DNA of 64,000 bases from SZUA-87 sp041687805 (GTDB lineage: Bacteria; Actinomycetota; Acidimicrobiia; Acidimicrobiales; Aldehydirespiratoraceae). Below the pieces are notes generated by a model. It saw only the letters and a list, made by a program, of their open reading frames with translations. It was not told the DNA's origin and ran no database searches. The position numbers and the translations under genes are program-made. Of the stretch, positions 58,999-64,000 are shown one piece after another (positions within the stretch are counted from its first letter, which is position 1; every line of letters begins with the position of its first letter). The DNA lies in NCBI GenBank assembly GCA_041687805.1, contig JBDNJK010000121.1, positions 20,501 through 84,500 on the forward strand, written 5' to 3'.

Positions 58999-60372
58999 AT
59001 GGCCAAGAGCAGAACTGTCCACCGGTGTTCATCGTGTGGTGTGGCGTATCCGAAGTGGGCCGGCCGGTGTGATTCATGCGGCGAGTGGAACAGTCTCGTC
59101 GAGGAGATCGATGCAGCACCGTCGCCCATCTCGGCTGGCGGTGTGTTGCCCGAGGTCGCAATTCCCCAACGGGTCACCGATGTAGGCGACGAAGCGGCTC
59201 AGTCGAGGCCGACGGGAATTGGGGAACTCGACCGAGTCCTGGGAGGTGGGTTGGTCGCAGGTTCGGTCACTCTCATCGGGGGCGAGCCTGGTATTGGCAA
59301 GTCAACACTGCTTTTGCAACTTGTCGGCCGCACGGCATCGTCTGGGGTGCGCTCGCTGTATGTCACCGGCGAAGAGTCATCGTCTCAGGTGAAGGCTCGA
59401 GCTACCCGGGTTGGCGCAATTCACAATGATCTCTGGTTGGTGACCGAGACATCGCTCCCCAACGTGATCGCCCACATCGAATCAGTGCGGCCGGAGATGG
59501 TCGTCATCGATTCGATCCAGACGATGCACCATCCAGAACTCGGCTCGGCGGCCGGCTCGGTCGCCCAGGTGAGAGAGTGCGCCAACCGACTTCTCAACGT
59601 GGCCAAGGCTCGTGGGATCTCGTTGGTGCTTGTCGGGCATGTCACCAAGGAAGGCACTCTTGCTGGGCCTCGGGTCCTGGAACACATCGTCGACACGGTC
59701 ATTGAGTTCGAAGGCGATCGCCACCATGGTCTTCGGGTGTTGCGGGCCACGAAACATCGCTTCGGACCCACATCAGAAGTCGGGCTGATGCAAATGAATC
59801 AAGATGGTCTCGCCACGGTCGACGACCCGAGCGGAATCTTCTTGGCCGATCGGGTTTCGGGAGTGTCAGGGTCGGCTGTCGTCCCGACCATCGACGGGCA
59901 ACGCCCGATGCTGATCGAACTGCAGGCGTTGGTTGCCGGATCCTCGCTGGCTACCCCGCGTCGCAGCGCTCAGGGGGTCGACCAGGGTCGGCTGGCCATG
60001 TTGCTGGCCGTGCTCGAGCGCCGCGTGGGTCTTTCTGTATCGAAATTTGATGTCTACGCGTTGGCTGTCGGCGGAGCCAGGGTTGTCGATCCGGGAGCCG
60101 ATGTGGCCCTGGCGCTCGCCGTGGCCTCATCTCTCACCGGCATGCCCATTGGTGATGATCTGGTCGTGATCGGAGAGGTCGGGTTGGGTGGCGAATTGCG
60201 CCAGGTGGGTCATCAAGATCGCAGACTGGCCGAGGCAGCCCGCCATGGTTTCAAGAGAGCGATCGTGCCGAGCGCTGTGAGCAGACAGATCGACGGGCTC
60301 GAGGTCATGCGCGCTCCAACTCTGGCTGCGGCGGTTGCATTGGCCGACGTGGGTGGTAATCCGCTGACATGA
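58999..60372 (+). CDS. radA: DNA repair protein RadA (Sms)
   Basis: This is 457 residues. The N-terminal C4 zinc finger is CSSCGVAYPKWAGRCDSCG; the RecA-like ATPase has GGEPGIGKSTLL and VIDSIQTMH; the C-terminal Lon-like domain has GSSLATPRRSAQGVD and LSVSKFDVYALAVGG. The RadA signature KNRFG reads KHRFG. RadA processes recombination intermediates by branch migration. In mycobacteria disA follows radA; here a dienelactone hydrolase does, seven bases later. Confidence 0.95.
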   Translation: MAKSRTVHRCSSCGVAYPKWAGRCDSCGEWNSLVEEIDAAPSPISAGGVLPEVAIPQRVTDVGDEAAQSRPTGIGELDRVLGGGLVAGSVTLIGGEPGIGKSTLLLQLVGRTASSGVRSLYVTGEESSSQVKARATRVGAIHNDLWLVTETSLPNVIAHIESVRPEMVVIDSIQTMHHPELGSAAGSVAQVRECANRLLNVAKARGISLVLVGHVTKEGTLAGPRVLEHIVDTVIEFEGDRHHGLRVLRATKHRFGPTSEVGLMQMNQDGLATVDDPSGIFLADRVSGVSGSAVVPTIDGQRPMLIELQALVAGSSLATPRRSAQGVDQGRLAMLLAVLERRVGLSVSKFDVYALAVGGARVVDPGADVALALAVASSLTGMPIGDDLVVIGEVGLGGELRQVGHQDRRLAEAARHGFKRAIVPSAVSRQIDGLEVMRAPTLAAAVALADVGGNPLT

Positions 60373-60379
60373 TGGGGCG

Positions 60380-61027
60380 ATGAGAATCCAACTCCCGTCC
60401 GGCAACCCGGCTGAACTGGCCGGAGAGGTCGGCGACCGTGGCCTGGTGATCGTCCCCGATATTTTCGGGCTGCGCCCGCTCTTCGACTCTCTGGTCCAAC
60501 GATTGGTTTCCGACTGGTCGTGTCGGGTCTGTGCGATCGAGCTCTATCCCGGTCGTGAACATCTCGTTCTACAACAGCGATTCGACGCCGCCTCCGCCAT
60601 GAACGACGACGATGTTCTCGCCGACATGGTCGCGGCAGCCGATGTTGTCGGTGGGCGGCGCGTGGGGGCAATCGGATTTTGTATGGGGGGCATGTATGCG
60701 CTCAAGGCTGCGTCCACGCACCGATTCGATCGTTTGGTTCCGTTCTACGGAATGATCAAAGTTCCACCGTCTTGGCAAGGACCCGGGCAGGGCGAGCCGC
60801 TTGATCATCTCCGCAAGGGCGATGCCGCTTCGGTGATGGCGGTGGTCGGCAACCTCGACGCCTACACGCCCCCGGAGGATATTTCGGCTCTGCGCGGCGT
60901 TGGTGCGCAAGTGGAGGAGTACAAAAATGCCGAACACGGCTTCGTCCACGACCCGGATCGTCCGGCGCATCGGGTTGACGACGCTGCCGACGCGTGGGAT
61001 CGCGCCTCAGACTGGTTGTGGTCCTGA
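60380..61027 (+). CDS. dienelactone hydrolase family protein
   Basis: This is 215 residues with the alpha/beta-hydrolase fold. The nucleophile elbow is IGFCMGGMYAL, with Cys as in dienelactone hydrolase; Asp is in VGNLDAYTP and His in NAEHGFVHD. It lacks a signal. The family splits lactone rings in aromatic degradation, but many members are general; the substrate is unknown here. It lies directly after radA and probably shares the transcript. Confidence 0.9.
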   Translation: MRIQLPSGNPAELAGEVGDRGLVIVPDIFGLRPLFDSLVQRLVSDWSCRVCAIELYPGREHLVLQQRFDAASAMNDDDVLADMVAAADVVGGRRVGAIGFCMGGMYALKAASTHRFDRLVPFYGMIKVPPSWQGPGQGEPLDHLRKGDAASVMAVVGNLDAYTPPEDISALRGVGAQVEEYKNAEHGFVHDPDRPAHRVDDAADAWDRASDWLWS

Positions 61028-61050
61028 AGCGGCTGAGTGCCTCTTGAGTT

Positions 61051-61710
61051 TCAGCGCGCCCTGATTTGGAGCTGCTCGCGGTTGGTGATTCGGTAGCGGC
61101 GATCCGATTGGGCCAGCCATCCAAGCTTCACGAACGAGGCGATTGCCTTGTTGACGCGCTCTCGACTGGCCCCAACCATTCCGGCTAGTTCTTCTTGAGT
61201 AACCGGCAGCACAAATTCTTCTTCATCACCTGCCAGCTCGAGGAGTCGCTTGGCAGTTCGTCCGGTGACATCCAAGAACACCGAGTCGGCCAAGGCGGCG
61301 TCCATCGAGCGAAGTCGTGTCGCCAGAAGTCTTACGACGCTCCATAGAGATTCGGGGCGGTCGTCGTAATGCTGGCGAACAGGGCTGTAGGGGATCGACA
61401 CAACCTTTGACGGTTCCAAGGCACGGGCCTCTGCCGACCGACCGAAGTCGTCGAACAATCCCATCTCACCGAACAGATCGCCTGGTTCCATCAATGCGAC
61501 CATGGATTCGCGACCGTCGATAGACCTGTTGGCGATAGCGATTCGGCCACTGACGACTATGTAGAGATGATCAGGCCTCTCCTGCTCGGCGAAGATAACA
61601 TCGCCGCGACGAAGAACTCTCTCTTCTGCGACACTGGCTATGTTGTCGAGTTCCTCGTCGTTGAGGTGCTGGAAAAGTAGAGTCGACTTGAGAAGGCTGG
61701 TGTCAGGCAT
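61051..61710 (-). CDS. Crp/Fnr-family transcriptional regulator
   Basis: This is 219 residues from ATG 61710. Residues about 10-125 are a cyclic-nucleotide-binding fold with LYIVVSGRIAI and PGDLFGEMGLFDD, including the Glu of the phosphate-binding cassette and RSAEARAL (Arg-Ser) region. The C-terminal winged helix has VTQEELAGMVGASRERVNKAI. No Fnr-type cysteines are present, so cAMP or a related ligand is more likely than an Fe-S cluster. It diverges from ispD with about 54 bp between starts. Confidence 0.92.
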   Translation of the reverse strand: MPDTSLLKSTLLFQHLNDEELDNIASVAEERVLRRGDVIFAEQERPDHLYIVVSGRIAIANRSIDGRESMVALMEPGDLFGEMGLFDDFGRSAEARALEPSKVVSIPYSPVRQHYDDRPESLWSVVRLLATRLRSMDAALADSVFLDVTGRTAKRLLELAGDEEEFVLPVTQEELAGMVGASRERVNKAIASFVKLGWLAQSDRRYRITNREQLQIRAR

Positions 61711-61764
61711 GATCGAGCACCACACTAGTGACATGTGGCTCAGCAGTCGTGTTGAGTGGAACGA

Positions 61765-62445
61765 ATGATCACAAGCATTGATGGGTCCAACATTTGGACG
61801 GTTGTAGTAGCGGCAGGTACTGCAAGCAGGTTCGGAGCTCCGAAGCAATTCCAGGATCTTGCTGGTGAACGGGTTGTCGATCGCTCCGTCAGTGTCGCGG
61901 CCGCGCACAGTACCGGGGTTGTGGTGGTGTTGCCGTCAGCCCTCGTGGCGAACGGACGACACGACGTGACATCTTTGGGTCGTGGTTGTGTAATTGTGGT
62001 GGTGGCAGGTGCCGACACCCGCGCCGGGTCTGTTCGAGCGGGGCTTGCAGTCGTTCCTGCCGAGGCGAACGTGATTCTTGTACACGACGGCGCCAGACCT
62101 CTCGCCACAGACGAAATCTATGAGCGGCTGATCGCGGCGATTTCCGGGGGCGCCGATGCCGCTGTGCCGGTGGTGCCGTTGGTCGACACGATTCGTCGCC
62201 GATCCGGCGGCGTTGTGGATCGATCCGAGTTGGTCGCCGTGCAGACTCCTCAGGCCTTTCGGGCAGAAGCATTGCGTTCGGCACATGCCAGTGGTGCAGA
62301 CGCCACCGACGACTCGGCTCTGGTGGAGCAGGCCGGTGGCGTTGTTGTGTTGGTCGACGGAGAATCTGACAATCTCAAGATTACGGAACCGTCCGATCTT
62401 GAATTCGCACGCCAGGTGCTGGCACGACGTAGGGACATCACATGA
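61765..62445 (+). CDS. ispD: 2-C-methyl-D-erythritol 4-phosphate cytidylyltransferase
   Basis: This is 226 residues from ATG 61765. The nucleotide-binding AAGTASRFGAPKQF, the HDGARPLATDEIY segment and QTPQAFRAEAL are conserved. It attaches CMP to MEP in the non-mevalonate isoprenoid pathway and is followed by ispF with an ATGA overlap. The upstream GTG at 61756 is a less likely start. Products feed the polyprenyl synthase at 53696. Confidence 0.94.
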   Translation: MITSIDGSNIWTVVVAAGTASRFGAPKQFQDLAGERVVDRSVSVAAAHSTGVVVVLPSALVANGRHDVTSLGRGCVIVVVAGADTRAGSVRAGLAVVPAEANVILVHDGARPLATDEIYERLIAAISGGADAAVPVVPLVDTIRRRSGGVVDRSELVAVQTPQAFRAEALRSAHASGADATDDSALVEQAGGVVVLVDGESDNLKITEPSDLEFARQVLARRRDIT

Positions 62446-62948
62446 CAACCAGCGCAGAGAACGGCACCCCTTCGATTCCATTCAGAGTCGGGCAGGGCTT
62501 CGATGTTCACCGCACGAGCGACGATCCGGAGCGGATATTGGTGCTGGGTGGAATCCGGTTCGATGGGCTGCCAGGCCTTGTGGGTCATAGCGATGCTGAC
62601 GTGGTCGCTCATGCGTGCATCGACGCGCTCTTGGGGGCAGCCGGGCTCGGAGACATCGGCCAGATGTTCCCGGACACCGATCCCAGATTTGCGGGTGCCG
62701 ATAGCTTGAAGTTGCTCGAACACGCCGCCGAGGAAGTTCGATCGGCCGGATGGACTCCGGCAAATATCGACTGTGCGGTGGTTCTCGACAATCCGAAACT
62801 CGCACCAGTGAAGGACAAGATGCAGCAGAATCTGAGCGCCGTGGTGGGCGCACCGGTGAGTGTCAAAGGCCGCCGCACTGAAGGGGTCGGCTCGTTTGGC
62901 AGGGGCGAAGGCATTGTGGCTTGGGCTGTGGCATTGGTGGCGCGATGA
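62442..62948 (+). CDS. ispF: 2-C-methyl-D-erythritol 2,4-cyclodiphosphate synthase
   Basis: This is 168 residues. The zinc ligands are in GFDVHRT (Asp, His) and HSDADVVAHACIDALLGAAG (His and Asp), with FPDTDPRF and the C-terminal GRRTEGVGSFGRGEG. It cyclises CDP-ME2P in the MEP pathway. It overlaps ispD and the methyltransferase gene by ATGA. cysS, which follows ispF in mycobacteria, is missing. Confidence 0.95.
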   Translation: MTTSAENGTPSIPFRVGQGFDVHRTSDDPERILVLGGIRFDGLPGLVGHSDADVVAHACIDALLGAAGLGDIGQMFPDTDPRFAGADSLKLLEHAAEEVRSAGWTPANIDCAVVLDNPKLAPVKDKMQQNLSAVVGAPVSVKGRRTEGVGSFGRGEGIVAWAVALVAR

Positions 62949-63832
62949 GCGGCCGGACGCAACGCGGTCCGGGATCCAGGGGCGGGGGTCCGCGGAAGCC
63001 CAAACAGCGCCGTCAACCCGGCCCAGGTCAGCGCGGTACGACGCCGATTCAACGTGGGGCGAAGTCGGGTGGGTCGAATCGCGAAGGCAGTCTTGGTGGT
63101 GAGCAGGTCGAGGGTCGCCATGCCGTGCGCGAACTTTTGCTGGCCGGCACCCGCCGAACTCTCGAAATAGTGCTGAGCAGCGATCTCGACTCTGCACCGA
63201 TTCTCGACGACATCATCGGTCTGGCTGAAGAGCAGAGGGTCACGGTTCGCGAAGTCGCTCGGGGTCATTTCGATTCGATGACCCGCACCGAGGGTGCGCA
63301 AGGGGTCATGGCTATGGCTGCACCCCTCAGACCAGTCGATTTGGCCGACTTGCTGGTCGATGACTTTGACGGCACGCGCCCATTTCTGTTGCTGCTTGAT
63401 GGGATCACCGATCCCGGCAATCTCGGGGCGATTCTGCGCACCGCTGATTGCGCTGGCGTCACTGGTGTGGTGTTGCCTCGGCACAGGGCCGCCCACATCA
63501 CTCCCACCGTGGCCAAGTCGGCTGCCGGCGCGGTGGAACATCTTCGTATGACGCTCGTGGCCGGACTTCCGGCGGCCATGGCCACAATGCGTGAGGCTGG
63601 CGTGTGGACGGTTGGCCTCGATGCGGGCGGCGATCGCACTATCCACGATCTGCCTGTGGCTGATCAGCCGGTCGCTCTGGTTCTGGGGGCGGAGGGACCG
63701 GGGTTGTCGAGGTTGGTGAGGTCTCGCTGCGACACTGTCGCGTCGATCCCGATGAGCGGTGTGCTCGATTCGTTGAACGTTTCGGCCGCCGCCGCCGTCG
63801 CATGTTTCGAAATCAGCCGCCTCCGCACCTAA
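62945..63832 (+). CDS. rlmB: SpoU/TrmH-family 23S rRNA 2'-O-methyltransferase, RlmB type
   Basis: This is 295 residues from ATG 62945. A ~55-residue basic, Gly/Arg-rich N-terminal extension precedes the substrate-binding domain (EGRHAVRELLLAG) and the knotted SPOUT domain with LLLDGITDPGNLGAILRTAD, LVLGAEGPGLSRLV and IPMSGVLDSLNVSAAAAV. It uses SAM to methylate ribose in rRNA (G2251 in E. coli RlmB). It is the last gene before the palindrome at 63834. Confidence 0.93.
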   Translation: MSGRTQRGPGSRGGGPRKPKQRRQPGPGQRGTTPIQRGAKSGGSNREGSLGGEQVEGRHAVRELLLAGTRRTLEIVLSSDLDSAPILDDIIGLAEEQRVTVREVARGHFDSMTRTEGAQGVMAMAAPLRPVDLADLLVDDFDGTRPFLLLLDGITDPGNLGAILRTADCAGVTGVVLPRHRAAHITPTVAKSAAGAVEHLRMTLVAGLPAAMATMREAGVWTVGLDAGGDRTIHDLPVADQPVALVLGAEGPGLSRLVRSRCDTVASIPMSGVLDSLNVSAAAAVACFEISRLRT

Positions 63833-63833
63833 C

Positions 63834-63895
63834 CCCCTGTTTTTGTGAACCCTCGATGCTGCCTAGGCAGCATCGAGGGTTCACAAAAACAGGGG
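63834..63895. repeat. perfect 62-bp palindrome
   Basis: The 31 bases at 63834-63864 are the exact reverse complement of 63865-63895, with no spacer (centre CCTAGG). The arms begin CCCCTGTTTTTGTG and end GATGCTGCC. The T run is on the 5' arm and the A run on the 3' arm on both strands, so it is opposite to an intrinsic terminator. It lies between the rlmB stop and tRNA-Thr(TGT). It may be a bidirectional structural terminator, a protein-binding or recombination site, or a mobile repeat. Confidence 0.95.
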
Positions 63896-63905
63896 AGAGG
63901 GGGAG

Positions 63906-63978
63906 AGCCCGAGACAGGAATTGAACCTGCGACCTGCTGTTTACAAGACAGCTGCTCTACCAACTGAGCTACTCGGGC
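63906..63978 (-). tRNA. tRNA-Thr (anticodon TGT)
   Basis: On the minus strand: acceptor GCCCGAG/CTCGGGC, D arm AGTTGGTAGAG, anticodon stem GCTGT/ACAGC with loop CTTGTAA (anticodon TGT), T loop TTCAATT. CCA is not encoded. It faces rlmB across the palindrome. It resembles the tRNA-Thr(CGT) at 39554. Confidence 0.95.
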
Positions 63979-64000
63979 TGGACCTGTTGCCAGGTTCGAC

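Noticed and set aside
62250..63646. Two antisense frames of more than 300 codons across ispF and rlmB
   Set aside because: They lie opposite well-defined enzymes and show no domain or composition of a real protein.
63834..63895. Intrinsic terminator label for the palindrome
   Set aside because: The stem is followed by an A run instead of a T run on both strands, so it does not match an intrinsic terminator, although it might still stop transcription.

Overview
The window reads as a high-GC actinobacterial chromosome segment, most likely from the class Acidimicrobiia or a close relative. The lineage markers are a WhiB protein, a GlnR-type orphan regulator, a SigR/RsrA-type sigma and zinc anti-sigma pair, ClpC, a lysine-tailed TopA, a DUF2510 protein and a DUF2342-type zinc protease. 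The gene order also follows, with gaps and insertions, the Mycobacterium tuberculosis stretch from about Rv3680 (ArsA pair, whiB4) through the tad locus, topA/holB, tilS-hpt-fol-panC-coaX-lysS and clpC to radA-ispD-ispF-rlmB. That comparison is from memory. Coding density is very high, ATGA/GTGA start-stop overlaps are common, GTG and TTG starts are frequent, and I found no insertion sequence, prophage or CRISPR array.

Layout: 0-5.5 kb holds a frameshifted FMN reductase, tRNA-Pro, a lone receiver protein, a STAS protein, two ArsA/GET3-like ATPases, an NfeD-like membrane protein and WhiB. 5.5-12.3 kb holds selB-selA, fxsA, a degenerate GGDEF/EAL protein, a broken mrp and an IscA/ErpA-type Fe-S carrier. 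12.3-18.1 kb is accessory metabolism: an HSL-type hydrolase, a Tat lipoprotein with a thioredoxin-like fold, a fusion of a 2Fe-2S module to a shortened molybdenum-hydroxylase module, RidA and a class-V PLP enzyme. 18.2-25.3 kb is nitrogen and NAD metabolism: a GlnR-like regulator, divergent GSI and GSII glutamine synthetases with a phased operator candidate between them, NadE, a sigma-70 factor and the selenocysteine tRNA. 25.4-31.3 kb is a HAD phosphatase and a Tad (type IVc) pilus operon that runs straight into a STAS/HATPase partner-switch pair.

31.4-41.1 kb holds nhaA, topA, an MFS exporter, tmk, holB, a formate/nitrite-family channel, tRNA-Thr(CGT), sigR-rsrA and a small Cys-rich protein behind a SigR-type promoter. 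41-54 kb is a long, largely coupled run (DUF2342 protease, tilS, hpt, folE, folP, a phosphatase-like protein with no catalytic Cys, folB, folK, DUF2520, panC, DUF2510 protein, coaX, lysS, a degenerate SDR and a degenerate acyltransferase) linking folate, coenzyme A, purine salvage and tRNA charging. 53.7-64 kb holds a polyprenyl synthase, clpC, a membrane lipoprotein fused to a dead-looking HAD domain, radA, a dienelactone hydrolase, a Crp/Fnr regulator, ispD-ispF, an RlmB-type methyltransferase, a perfect 62-bp palindrome and tRNA-Thr(TGT).

Most of the segment is conserved housekeeping DNA. The parts most worth a second look are the palindrome at 63834, the SigR promoter with its near-leaderless Cys protein at 40654-40871, the GlnR/GSI/GSII arrangement at 18.2-21.5 kb, the lipoprotein-HAD fusion at 57473, the pseudophosphatase inside the folate operon at 45009, and the Fe-S/Mo-hydroxylase fusion at 14189. 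Two genes (206-747 and mrp) carry lesions that could be real decay or assembly error.
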